Origin: Mauremys mutica
Taxonomy: Eukaryota; Chordata; Testudines; Geoemydidae
Reading direction: 5' to 3'
Assembly (NCBI RefSeq): GCF_020497125.1
Contig: NC_059073.1
Location: 146,019,012-146,083,011 of the forward strand
Length of the DNA: 64,000 nucleotides
A program made the position numbers and the translations under genes. Every line of letters starts with the position of its first letter. Within the stretch, counting starts at the first letter, position 1. The notes under the pieces were generated by a model. It was not told the DNA's origin. It worked only from the letters and a program-made list of their open reading frames with translations, and made no database searches. Below, one piece after another: positions 41,640 through 52,859 of this stretch.

Positions 41640-43160
41640 AAATCACTCCCCATTCTCGAATACTGGCCCAACATTAGCATTCTTCCAGAATGTCCCCAGT
41701 ACTGCACAATTTATTCAAAAGTAATATCAGCAGGCCATAGGTCTCCTCAGCCAGCTCTTGTGGGACTCGTGGGTACAAGTTATCCAGATGTGATGGTTTG
41801 AAAACCTTTATCCCTAGTGGATGGTTAGCTGGGTTAGTCTTGTTTTCAATGTCTCAAGCGATGGGGCTGCCACCACTTCCCTTGGGAGACGATCCCAGAG
41901 CCTGGGAGAGCTCATGGCTAGAAACACTTTCCTGATATTCAGCAGCAATTGCTCAGCTTTAATGTCTCTCCCTCACTCCTAATGCCACCTCCTTGGGCCT
42001 CCACTTGGTATAGGGTTGCCAGCTGTCTACTGGCACAAAATCAAACACCCTTGCCCTGCCCCGCCCCTCCTCTGAGGCCCCACCCATGCCCCACCCCTTA
42101 TCTAAGGCCCCGCCCCTGCTCACTCCATCCCCCCCCCCGTCACTCGCTCTCCCCACCCTCACTCACTTGCTCATTTTCACTGGGCTGACTCACAGGACAG
42201 GGGTGCAGGAGGGGGTGAAGGCTCCAGCTGGGGGTGTGGGCTCCAGGGTGGGGCCAGAAATGAGGAGTTCAGAGTGTGGGAGAGGGCTCCAGGCTGAGGC
42301 AGTGGGTTGGGATTTGAGAGGGGTGAGGGCTCCGGCTGGGGTTCCGGGCTCTGGGGTGGACTAGGGATGAGAGGTTTGGGGTGCAGGAGGTTGCTCCAGG
42401 CTGGGATCGAGGGGTTCAGAGGGTGGGAGGGGGATCAGGGCTGGGGCTGGGGCAGGGGGTTGGGGCCCAGGAGCAGGTCAGGGGTGCAGGTTCCAGCTGG
42501 TACTTACCTCAAGCAGCTCCCGGGAAGCAGACGGCATGTCCCCCGTCCGGCTCCTACGCATAGGGGCAGCCAGGCGGCTCTGCGCGCTGCCCCATCCGCA
42601 GGCGCTGCCCCATCCGCAGGCGCTGCCCCATCCGCAGGCGCTGCCCCCGCAGCTCCCATTGGCTGCAGTTCCCAGCCAATGGGAGCTGCGGGGACGGCGC
42701 TTGGGTCAGGAGCAGCATGCGGAGCCACCTGGCTGCCCCTATGTGTAGGAGCCAGAGGGGGGACATGCCGGCTGCTTCCTGGGAGCTGTGTGGCGCGGAG
42801 GCTAGCAGCGCCCCTGCCAGCCCCATTGTCAACAGCCTGGTTGGTGGTGCTGACCGGAGCCGCCAGGATCCCTTTTCAACCGGGTGTTCTGGTCGAAAAC
42901 CAGACACCTGCTCATCCTAACTTGGTGTTTGCTCCCTTCAGGCTCTGGCAGGCTGCTGTCGTGGCCCCTCCAGCAGCTGCCACTTAGCCAAGCTGGACAG
43001 ATATAGCAATTTGAATCTTCCCCAGAGGCTGACCCCTCCAGGCCCCTGTAGATTTTGTTGCTCTTCTCTGAACTCCTTCCAGTTTGTTCCTGTCGCTCTG
43101 CTATTGTGTTGCCCAGAACTTAATACAATGGGGACAGCTCCTCAGTGTAAATCTGCATCG
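41640..43160 (-). mobile_element. Very old CR1/L3-like fragments, antisense
   Basis: Antisense blocks such as 'actggcccaacattagcatt', 'gggagacgatcccagagcct' and 'tgttgctcttctctgaactc' flank hAT copy 4 (42011-42919). Similar weak matches occur at 43840-44110 ('cttgattaaatccaaataca'). Boundaries are vague. Confidence 0.45.
42011..42919 (-). mobile_element. GC-rich hAT-type element, copy 4, full length (909 bp)
   Basis: It is flanked by 8-bp duplications acttggta (42003-42010) and acttggtg (42920-42927), one mismatch. Left end tagggttgccag; right end gacacctgctcatccta. Orientation is reversed relative to copies 1-3. It contains a three-fold 'tccgcaggcgctgccccca'-type tandem at 42590-42650 and a perfect 21-bp inverted repeat with CCAAT at 42645-42693. 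Confidence 0.82.
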
Positions 43161-44239
43161 CTCCTTTGAAGTCAATGTGCTGTGACAGTTTCCACTAGCT
43201 GAGCATCTGGACCTAGAGGGCTGATTCACTACCAAAATGTTCACTGTCGCAGGGGTGGGGTCACCCCAGCTCAGTGGAGTTACTCTAGCACAAAACCGGA
43301 GTAGCGCAAAGGTAAATTGGGCTCAGTCTCCCAGCCGTGGTCGTGCCAGAGCTCTATAGAGACAGATAACCTCCTCCCGCCTCTAAGACGGGATACTGCA
43401 GCCTCAAAATCACATTGGCCTTTCAATATCATTTGGCAAACCCCGTCTCATCTGCATTCTGCTATCAGCCCTCAGTCTGAGCCAGTCCTGCTCCCCAGAG
43501 TACCTGTGGTTTGCAGGATCTTTCCCCAGAGGTATCAGTTAGTCTTATGCTGTCATTTATGGTCTATGGGCCTGATTCGCATTTACTCTAAAGCCCATTT
43601 GTACCACTCTGGCCAGGCAAATGGGCCTTACAGCAGGCATCAATTACATATAATGAGGCTATCTACAGGGCTCTTCATGTTATTTTTCTCTCCTGACTGC
43701 CGTGAGCAGTTCCTGTCTTCTGTGAAGTTCATCAACATGTGATTTACTCCCACTTCCAAAGCATGAACCAAGGTGTGCGACTAAGGCCAAGCCTGGTACA
43801 ACATTGTCCTCTGCAGCACCTACAAGATACCTCTCCAGTCCAGACTCCATACACTGCTACTTAGCTGTTGGTTTGTGGATCCTCAGGTCAGTTGCCAATC
43901 CATGTGAGACAGATTCTGGCCAAGCCTAGCTGAGTTAATATAGTGAGTGGAATTTCACGAGACGCTTATCAGATGCTTGATTAAATCCAAATACAGTGCA
44001 TCTACCATGTGCCCTTCATCCACACATTTCTATAATTCAGTCACAAAAAGCCATCACGTTAATCTGCCATTTACAAACCTCCGGCTGCTTTGTTGTTTGT
44101 CATTCCATTCTTTTCTAGAGTTGTAGGCCAGATTTCAGCGAAGTAAATGTTTAAGTGCTTTGCTGAATGGAGCCAACCATTTACACTATCAAACCAGCCA
44201 GGCAGTGGGAACTTTGTTACAGCAAATTTGTGTCCCAGT

Positions 44240-44620
44240 TCGAGGTAGTTGGAAAATGGAAGTTATATTTAATGGGAAATTTTGAATCAAAACAATTTTT
44301 TAAAAATTTCTCACTAAATTTAAAAAAAATTGTAATGAAAACCAAAAACTCCAAAGAATGTCACTTTTGGAACATTCTTTTTGGTTAAATACATTCAGCC
44401 TTCAGTTATATCTTTTCGTTTTCAAACTCCAAACCTAAATATTTTTACTGAAAACCAAAAAAAAAAAAAATTCCTGACAAGTGAAAGTTTTACCCAAAAT
44501 AAAATCAGGGTTTTTTTGTCATTGAAAAATTTGCTTGTGGTCAAAAAGCCAACTTTCATCCAAATAAACATAAAAATGTTTTGATCAAAAGATTTCAACC
44601 AGCACTATGATACTGCTTAT
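44240..44620. other. AT-rich low-complexity block
   Basis: Dominated by A and T runs (for example an A run at 44457-44470 and repeated 'caaaacattttt'-like strings). No coding or RNA feature recognised. Confidence 0.5.
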
Positions 44621-45524
44621 CCTCTTCTTGTGTAGACAATGAGCTGTCTAGATTTTGGTCATACTGTCTATTAAGGTTCTTAAGAACCTAAGAACGGCCA
44701 TACTCGGTCAAGTCAATGGTCTCTCTAGCCCACTGTCCTGTCTTCCAACAGTGGTCGGTGCCAGAGGCTTCAGAGGGCACAGAATGAACAGAACAGGGCA
44801 ATTATCAAGTGATCCATCCCCTGTCATCCAGTCCCCCAGCTTCTGGCAGCCAGAGGCTAGGGACACCTAGAGCCTCTCCCTGACCATCCTGGCTAATGGC
44901 CATTGATGGACCTATCCTCCATGAACTTATCTAGTTCTTTTTTGAATCCTGTTATCATCTTGACCTTCACAACATCCCCTGGCAAGGAGTTCCTTAGGCT
45001 GACTGCGTGGTATGAAGTACTTTCTTTTGTTTGTTTTAAAGCTGTTGCCTATTAATGTAATCAGGTGACCCCTGGTCCTTGTTTTACGCAAAGGGGTAAG
45101 TCACACTTCCTTATTCACTTTCTCCACACCAGTCATGATTTTATAGACCTCTATCATATCCGCCCTTAGCTGTCTCTTTTCCAAGCTGAACAGTCCCAGT
45201 CTTATTAATCACTCCTCATGCGGAAGCTGTTCCATACCTCTAATCATTTTTGTTGCCCTTCTCTGTACCTTTTCCAGTTCTAATATATCTGTTTTGAGAT
45301 GGGGCAACCAGAACTGCACGCACTATTCAAGATGTGGGCGTACCATGGCTTTATATAGAGGCAGTATGATATTTTCTGTCTTATTACCTATCCCTTTCCT
45401 ATGGGTCCTAAAATTCTGTTAGCTTTTTTGACTGTTAGCACATTGAGTGGATGTTTTCAGAGAACTGTCCATTATGACTCCAAGACTCTCTTTCTTGAGT
45501 GGTAAGAGCTAATTTAGACCCCAC

Positions 45525-46465
45525 AGATTCATAGATTCTACGACTGGAAGGGACCTCGAGAGGTCATCGAGTCCAGTCCCCTGCCCTCATGGCAGGACCA
45601 AATACTGTCTAGACCATCCCTGATAGACATTTATCTAACCTACTTTTAAATATCTCCAGAGATGGAGATTCCACAACCTCCCTAGGCAATTTATTCCAGT
45701 GTTTATCCACCCTGACAGTTAGGAACTTTTCCCTAATGTCCAACCTAAACCTCCCTTGCTGCAGTTTAAGCCCATTGCTTCTTGTTCTATCCTTAGAGGC
45801 TAAGGTGAACAAGTTTTCTCCCTCCTCATAACACCCTTTTAGATACCTGAAAACTGCTATCATGTCCCCTCTCAGTCTTCTCTTTTCCAAACTAAACAAA
45901 CCCACTTCTTTCAGCCTTCCTTCATAGGTCATGTTCTCTCGTCCTTTAATCATTCTTGTTGCTCTTCTCTGGACCCTCTCCAATTTCTCCACATCTTTCT
46001 TGAAATGCAGTGCCCAGAACTGGACACAATACTCCATCTGAGGCCTAACCAGTGCAGAGTAGAGCAGAAGAATGACTTCTCGTGTCTTGCTCACAACACA
46101 CCTGTTAATGCATCACAGAATCACGTTTGCTTTTTTTGCAACAGCATCACACTGTTGACTCACGTTTAGCTTGTGGTCCACTATAACCCCTCGATCCCTT
46201 TCTGCTGTACTCCTTCCTAGACAGTCTCTTCCCATTCTGTATGTGTGAAACTGATTGTTCCATCCTAAGTGGAGCACTTTGCATTTGTCTTTGTTAAACT
46301 TCATCCTGTTTACCTCAGACCATTTCTCCAATTTGTCCAGCTCATTTTGAATTATGACCCTGTCTCCAAAGCAGTTGCAATCCCTCCCAGTTTGGTATCA
46401 TCTGCAAACTTAATAAGCGTACTTTCTATGCCAATATCTAAGTAGTTGATAAAGATATTGAACAG
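45525..46465 (-). mobile_element. Younger CR1 nested in an older CR1
   Basis: The plus strand starts 'gattcatagattctacgact' (the CR1 tail in antisense). The minus frame 45609-46094 is long and well preserved: [64 protein letters not shown] and the terminal [11 protein letters not shown]. Upstream it continues EVNRMKFNKDKCKVLHLGW at about 46290. It holds the reverse-transcriptase C-terminus only. Confidence 0.82.
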
Positions 46466-46599
46466 ATTATACATACATCATTTTGTATGTATAATTGGAT
46501 TATGATTTCCAATGTGCATTACCTTGCATTTATCAACACTGAATTTTATCTGCCATTTCGTTGCCCAGTCACCCAGTTTTGTGAGATCCCTTTGTAACT

Positions 46600-46678
46600 G
46601 TCTGGGGATTGCTCCTGCTTTGAGCAGGGGGTTGGACTAGATGACCTCCTTCCAACCCTGACATTCTATGATTCTATG
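46600..46678 (+). mobile_element. Minimal CR1 tail insertion (79 bp)
   Basis: 'gggggttggactagatgacc' and the tail 'acattctatgattctatg' lie between short AACT repeats (46596-46599 and 46679-46682), interrupting the older CR1 exactly. It is an extreme 5' truncation. Confidence 0.7.
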
Positions 46679-46799
46679 AACTCTTCGCAGTCTGCTTTGG
46701 ACTTAACTATCTTGAGTAGTTTTGTATTGTCTGCAGACTTTGCCACCTCACTGTTTACCCCTTTCTCCAGATCATTTATGCTCTGCTCTTGTGTCCTCT

Positions 46800-47890
46800 G
46801 CAGTGCTCTTCCTCCCCTACAATTAACCTGGTCCTACACACATCTATTCCAACATGGTGTGTACCTTATCTAATGCCTCAATAGCAACGATATGGGCGAA
46901 ACCCGACAATTACAACGCTCTTCAATGAACTCACACAGAAAAATGTAGAAGGCAGTATCAATGGTTATAAGAAACATATTGTGTTGTTGTACAATCCATA
47001 ACAATTCACTAATCCTTTGTTCTATTGCTGCTATTATTCTACGAGCCGAGCACCTCACCCTCTGAAATGCATTTGTCCCTCCAAACCCCTGTGGTACAGA
47101 GCAGTGCTGGTCTCCACACTGAGCAGATGGGAACTGAGGTGTCACACAGGACATCTGTAGTGAAACAGGAAACTGAACCCAGGTCACCCAAACCCCAAGC
47201 TAGTTCCCAGACCACCAGGCCACCTGTCCTCACTGAGCCTTTTCTGAACTATTTACAAATAAATGGACTCTTAATATCAAATATGACCACGACTGTGATT
47301 GTACCAAAGCACTAGATGATTCAGAGAGAGACAGGTGGGTCCCGGCTACATTACATTCAAACCATGTTTTAAGGAGGTTGTTTGTTGTGCAGATGAAGCT
47401 AAGCAGCACAGAGACAGTCCAGACCTATCCCCAGCCAATTCCACCCACACAACTCTCTAGCAAGGTTATTAATTTGCAAGCTCTGACTGATCAAGACAAA
47501 CTGGCATTGGCTGCTCGTTGAGCCCAAGGGCAGAGCACCACGGACCAGCACTTACAAACTAACACTTTCACCAGTGTCACGTGCCGCACAGCTCGCCCGC
47601 ACCAGGCTCACTGCTCGGGCGGGCGAGAACATGTACCTGAGAAATTCTCCTCGGTGAGCAAGAGCAGGACCCAGGTCCCTGCCCCAGCCAGGACTCTGTG
47701 GACACTCAGGATTCAAGCAGTAGCGGCGGGGAAAGGACTCTGGTCTAGGAGGGAGCTTTGCCCAGTGTAGACATTCCTAATGGCTGGTCTGTGAAGCATC
47801 ATCACTCTATGGGGCACTCGCTACTGGGATGCAGGGAGCTGACTGGTCATATTGTTCTGGCTCCTTCTCCTTTTTTCCAGCTGCTAAATC
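46800..47890. other. No gene recognised
   Basis: No exon or RNA gene seen. A weak MIR-like stretch is at about 47165-47225 ('gaacccaggtcacccaaacc'). Confidence 0.35.
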
Positions 47891-47959
47891 AAATTAGTAA
47901 AAGCTCCATCAACCACTCCTTGAACGTTACCCATCAATGTCAGCAGTATGTCATTGCCA

Positions 47960-48270
47960 CAAAGGAGCCCTGGAACAGGAACTGGAAGGAAAATGGCCCC
48001 CAGGATGGGGAGTGGAAGGGGAAGAACGTCCAGGAGAGGACAAAGAGGAGGGGAGGGAGGTGGTGGCAGGTGAGGGGGAACTGGAGGGAAGGCTGGGCCA
48101 GGCAAAGGGGAACGGGGGGGAGGCAGGGCCAGGAGAAAGGGAGTAAGAGGAGAGGTGGGGGGCTGGGTGAGGGGGGATAGAAAGGGAGGAGAGGATGGGC
48201 AATGGGGCAGCGGCAGATGAGGGGGAACAGGAGGGGAGGCAGGGCCAGGTGAATGCGAGGGCCCTGAGGC
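47960..48270. repeat. G-rich low-complexity tract
   Basis: Irregular repeats of 'gggaggcagggccaggagaa' and 'gaggggg' on the plus strand, with many runs of four or more G. Quadruplex formation is possible. The long frames here are by-products of composition. Confidence 0.65.
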
Positions 48271-48359
48271 AATGTCTGTTTTAAGATGTGGTCCATGTTA
48301 TGAAAGAGTTGCAGAAAGCCTGGTGTGGGGCTCAGATCTTTGGATTAAACAGTTTGGGT

Positions 48360-48490
48360 TCTAGTCCCATCTCTGCCTCTGACTCATGATGCGACCTTGG
48401 GAAATCATTTAGTCGCTCTGTGTCTCGCTTTTCCTCTGTACAGTGTGGGTAATGAGACTGCCCTGCCTTTTCAGGAGTGCTGTGCAGCTC
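48360..48490 (-). repeat. MIR-like SINE fragment
   Basis: 'cttgggaaatcatttagtcg' with 'tctgtgtctcgcttttcctc' and 'gtacagtgtgggtaatga' is the antisense MIR core. Confidence 0.6.
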
Positions 48491-49255
48491 CATTAATTAA
48501 CGCTTGCACTGGGCTGTGCAATCCCCACCTGAAAGGCACGAGGCAAGTGCCATGCATTATTATTATCTCTGACACACATTCCAGAGCCACTGAATTCCTG
48601 GGGGGATTGGCGAGTGCAGAGGTGGATGTTACACCCTGAAAGAACAATCCTTGGGCATGACAACAGCATTTGTATTGTGCAGATCCTCCGTTGGCCTAAG
48701 TATTGATCATCTTTAGCGTTGCCAATGGTGGACAGGATTTTAGCCCACTCTGGTCATTTCCTGTGGCATATCGCTGAGCAGGCATATCGCTGGGAGACCT
48801 CCAGGGAAACACCGAACCAATGCGTTAGGACGGGGCTAGAGGACACTGTGGTACAAGAGGCCATGGTAGATCTAGATAGATGGCCTGCATGATCTACCTG
48901 GTCTCTGCCATACAAAGAGCGCATACCCCCAGGACAAGCTCATGATGTCTCTACTAATTCTATTGCAGCGGCCACCTCCAGCTAGCTGACGTCTCCCATA
49001 ATAGCGCTGATCTAGGCACTCATCTGGTCCTCCGTAGCATAATATCTGAGTTCCCCACAATAGCCCCATTGCCCAGAGAAACTGAAGGACATTACACAGG
49101 GCTCCTGAGTCCCTGAGCAACACATGAACTGTCAGATCAACCTTCCACTTCAGGGATGCACCCAGACTCCCGCCCCTGCTGCTCCTGGCTTGGTCTCAGT
49201 TCCATCCCCATCCAACCAAGGTCTGCCAATGGCTCCGCACCAAAGGCCTTCCCTG
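48491..49255. other. No gene recognised
   Basis: Nothing recognisable beyond ordinary mixed-composition sequence. Confidence 0.35.
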
Positions 49256-49260
49256 GCTGG

Positions 49261-49739
49261 TGTGACGAAGTGGGAATGTTCTTGATGGGTTATGTGAATG
49301 CTGAGTGGGGAGTATTGGCCTGGGAAGGTTGCAGGGGAGTTGTGCTGGGACGGCCTGCCTTGGGGAAGGGAGAATACCTGAGCATGTAACCTGAGAACCT
49401 AGGAGAGGGGTTGGAGGCCAGGGAACACCTCTGCCCAGGAAACTGGACAAAGGCTGGAGGGGGAGCTGATGGGAGGCTGAGTAAGAGGCAGAAGGGAGTT
49501 TTCAGGTTTGGAGCTGGCTGGTAAGAATGAGGGGCACCCCGAACAACAGGGTTGTGGCCTCCCGGGGGCCCCCAGATGGACCTAACTAAAGGGGGTCCTG
49601 TTGTCTGTACCGGCAAGACCTGTTTTGGACTGTGTTCCTGCCATCTAAATAAACCTCTGTTTTACTGGCTGGCTGAGAGTCATGGTGAATTGCAGGAAGC
49701 TGGGGGTGCAGGGCCTTGACTCCTCCACACTCTGTGACA
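49261..49739 (+). mobile_element. Solo LTR, 479 bp, with perfect 5-bp target duplication
   Basis: It is flanked by GCTGG (49256-49260 and 49740-49744). It starts TGTGACGAAG and ends CTCTGTGACA. AATAAA at 49648-49653 fits the R region in plus orientation. It is a different family from the 1-kb LTRs. Confidence 0.8.
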
Positions 49740-49963
49740 GCTGGCTCCAGCCTCAGCCTCAGACCCAGCAGCCTTTGTGCTCATGCACATCCGCAGAGGG
49801 TGGGAGGGCAGCCATGGATAAATGGAGACTGGGGCCCAGCCGCAGCTGCAGAAGGAGCTAAATGGCTGACTTTGTCTAGGGCCCTGCTGTGACCCTAAGA
49901 GCCTCTCAGTGGCAAAGAGTTCACTGCCATGTAACAGCAACTCCTACCGAGACTGACAAACTC

Positions 49964-50949
49964 ATGACACCTAACACATTGCTGTCATTAGGTTTATCAA
50001 TCATGGGAGATTTCATATGAAAGCTGGTGCCGCATTGGTCGTTAATATCATTGTGAAAGGTCTGTAGTAACACTGTCTGAGGAACTGTGGATTCTCACTG
50101 ACATTATGCTTTAATGTCTATAACCAAACAAAGGGAGAAGCAGGTTATCTTCCAGACAAGAGGTAGGCTAGCTCTCTCCCCGGCTCGAATGTAAAGTGAG
50201 CAGGGTGATGCCAGAGACAGTGGGCAGTTCATTTGCATTGGAGATAAACCGAAGAGACAAATTAACATAAGGATGTGAAATCAGCAAAGGAAAACACTGG
50301 AGTCTGAGCCCCCGGGATCTGGTGACAAAGACAGTAGTCTTTGGGGAATATAAAGAGAATCAAAAAGACATATTGGTGATCCATCCCTAAGGGGATAAAG
50401 AGGCCAGTGCTCTCTGTATCTTTGAATGGTGGATCCCCTGCCATGTGGGTGGATGACGCTGAAGGCATCTTAGCCAAAGATTGTAGTTTGGTAAGTTTTA
50501 GTCACTTCGAAGTGTGTTACACTTTTGTTGTATTTAGAACCATTTCTGTCTCTATTGTTCTTGCGTAGTATCAGCTAAATCTCTGTTCCTGAATTATATA
50601 CTTCTCTTTGTTTTATCATAAGTATAGCTCAGTGCTCTTATATTAAGCAGAGTGTGCACACTGTCTCTTTAGAGACAGCAGACTTGGTAATTTCTGTGTG
50701 TCTACTCATCAGGGGCCAGATACTGCAGGGAGATGCTTCTGGGGAGTTCGGGAACTGATGTGCACCAAAGATTAAACTGAGATGCAAAGTTAGGACTAGC
50801 AGAGTCCTGAGGAATCTGTGAGGCTGATAACAGCTAGCCTCGGAGTGACAGAGAGTTGTCACTCAGGGTAGCACCACAGATCCCTTTCATGCCGCGGCAG
50901 AGAGGTAACCAGGTGACTTATAGTTCTGGACACCCTGAAAAAACATCAC
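49964..50949 (+). mobile_element. Probable solo LTR, second 1-kb family
   Basis: It shares ordered blocks with 56109 onward: 'gtgccgcattgg..cattgtgaaa' against 'gtgccgtctta..tattgtgaaa', and 'atagctcagtgctcttatat' against 'atatctcagtgctgtgatat'. It starts near 'tgacacctaac' and ends near 'catcaca'. No convincing target duplication was found. Confidence 0.55.
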
Positions 50950-51765
50950 ATAAGAACATAAGAGCGGCCAGACTGGGTCAAACCAAAGGTCCATCTAGCC
51001 CAGTATCTTGTCTACCGACAGTGGCCAACGGCAGGTGCCCCAGAGGGAATGAACAGAACAGGGAATCATCAAGTGATCCATCCCATCGCTCATTCCCAGC
51101 TTCCGGCAACAGAGGCTAGGGACACCATCCCTGCCCAGCCTGGCTAATAGCCATTGATGGACCTATCCTCCATGAACTTATCGAATTCTTTTTTGAACCC
51201 TGTTATAGTCTTGGCCTTCACAACATCCTCTGGCAAAGAGTTCCACAGGTTGACTGTGTGTTGTGTGAAGAAATACTTCCTTTTGTTCGTTTTAAACCGT
51301 CTGCCTATTAATTTCATTGGGTGACCCCTAGTTCTTGTGTTATGAGAAGGAGCAAATAACACGTCCTTATTTACTTTCTCCACACCTGTCATGATTTTAT
51401 ACACCTCAATCATACCCCCTTTTAGTCGTCTCTTTTCCAAGCTGAAAAGTTCCAGTCTTATCAATCTCTCCTCACACGGAAGCCGTTCCATACCCCTAAT
51501 CATTTTTGTTGCCCTTTTCTGAACCTTTTCTGATTCCAATGTATCTTTTTTTGAGATGGGGCGACCACATCTGCACGCAGTATTCAAGGTGTGGGCGTAC
51601 CATGGATTTATACAGAGGCAATATGATATTTTCTGTCTTATTATCTGTCCCTTTCCTAATGAGTTCCAGCATTCTGTTCCCTTTTTTGACTGCTGCTGCA
51701 CATTGAGTGGATGTTCTCAGAGAGCTACCCACAGTGACTCCGAGATCACAGTTGCAAAACCCAGC
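50950..51765 (-). mobile_element. CR1 LINE 3' part, minus strand
   Basis: It begins 'taagaacataagagcggcca'. The minus frame 51144-51701 reads through [16 protein letters not shown] and [20 protein letters not shown] sequence to the terminal [11 protein letters not shown]. It stops near the [17 protein letters not shown] segment at about 51750. Confidence 0.8.
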
Positions 51766-51779
51766 GTCAGCCCTGCCTG

Positions 51780-52850
51780 ATTCATAGACTTTAAGACAAG
51801 ACCAGCCCACTAGCAAATCCAGTCTGAGCTCCTGCATAGCCTAGGTGTTATTATGGTGCAGGTGCTGCACCTGGGATTGCCCTCTGTGAGCTCTTTCAAA
51901 GCGACAGGCCTCTCGCTAAACTTCTCCCAGAGTTCAGTCCTGTGGCTCAGCCCACTTTAGACTGGATCACCAAGCTACCACTCCTCCCCGATTCACCAGC
52001 TGTACCTCAGCCAACCCCACTCGGTCTGGGTCCAGCTATAGAACCCCCTCTGGGAGCTTGCGACCTGTGTGAAATGCAGTGACTCAGGACAGTCTGTGCC
52101 AGGACAAGCATGATTTAATGGTTCATAGAAACTTACCAAGTAGAGAGACCAAGGGTTAAAACAATAAATGCCTATTGACATATGTCCTCTTACCTAACCC
52201 TGAATGTTTCCTAGGAAGTTTAAGAGGCACTGGCTTATTCCAGAGCCCAGAGTCCTTTTCCGAGGCTGAGGATCAGCAGCTACTCGGTGTCTCCCAGAAA
52301 CCCTCTGTCTTTGCCAGGCCACTTTTATCAGAACCAAGCCCTTTGTTTTCAGGTTTATTAAACCCCCAGGGCTGGCCCTCCTCAGCTGTGGAGTGTAGAC
52401 ATCTGGCTCAGGCTGGAATCCGGGCTCTGGATCCCCATAAGGAGGGAGAGTCCCTAGCCCGAATGTCTACACCGCACTTTACAGCCCCACAGCCCGAGCT
52501 CCTGGAGCCCAAGTCAGCTGACGTGGGCAGCAGCAGGTGTTTAATTCCAGTGTGGACATAGTGTCCTGCCAGGATTTCTCCCCATCCCCTGCACTGCCAG
52601 CCGGACCTGAGGGGAGGTCAGACAAAGGCAATGACAACTGCATAGTCTGGCTGTGTCCTGACAATAGGACTTATCTGAAACCTAAGTGCAGCCAGTCCTG
52701 GCAGAAAATAACTCTTTGGTCATCACATAGCAAGCAATGCAACAACCACCTAATATACTTGGACATGGACTATTCCTAAAGAGAACACAGACAGCTCCCT
52801 GTTGGGCACAACTGGCCCGAGAATTTCACCCAGTTAGCCTTTGTGTTTGA
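51780..52850. other. No gene recognised
   Basis: Unique-looking sequence without exon-like, RNA or recognised repeat signal. Confidence 0.35.
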
Positions 52851-52859
52851 CTAAAGCAT

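Larger units (their letters stand above)
44680..46790 (-). mobile_element. CR1 LINE, minus strand, containing two younger CR1 insertions
   Basis: The tail begins 'taagaacctaagaacggcca'. The copy runs to 45520, resumes at about 46480 ('ccaatgtgcattaccttgca'), and ends near 46790 with the antisense of the FADD region. The insertions are at 45525-46465 (minus) and 46600-46678 (plus). Confidence 0.8.

Noticed and set aside
42307..42987. 226-codon plus-strand frame
   Set aside because: It lies inside the GC-rich hAT copy 4 and encodes Gly/Ala-rich low-complexity sequence with no transposase motif.
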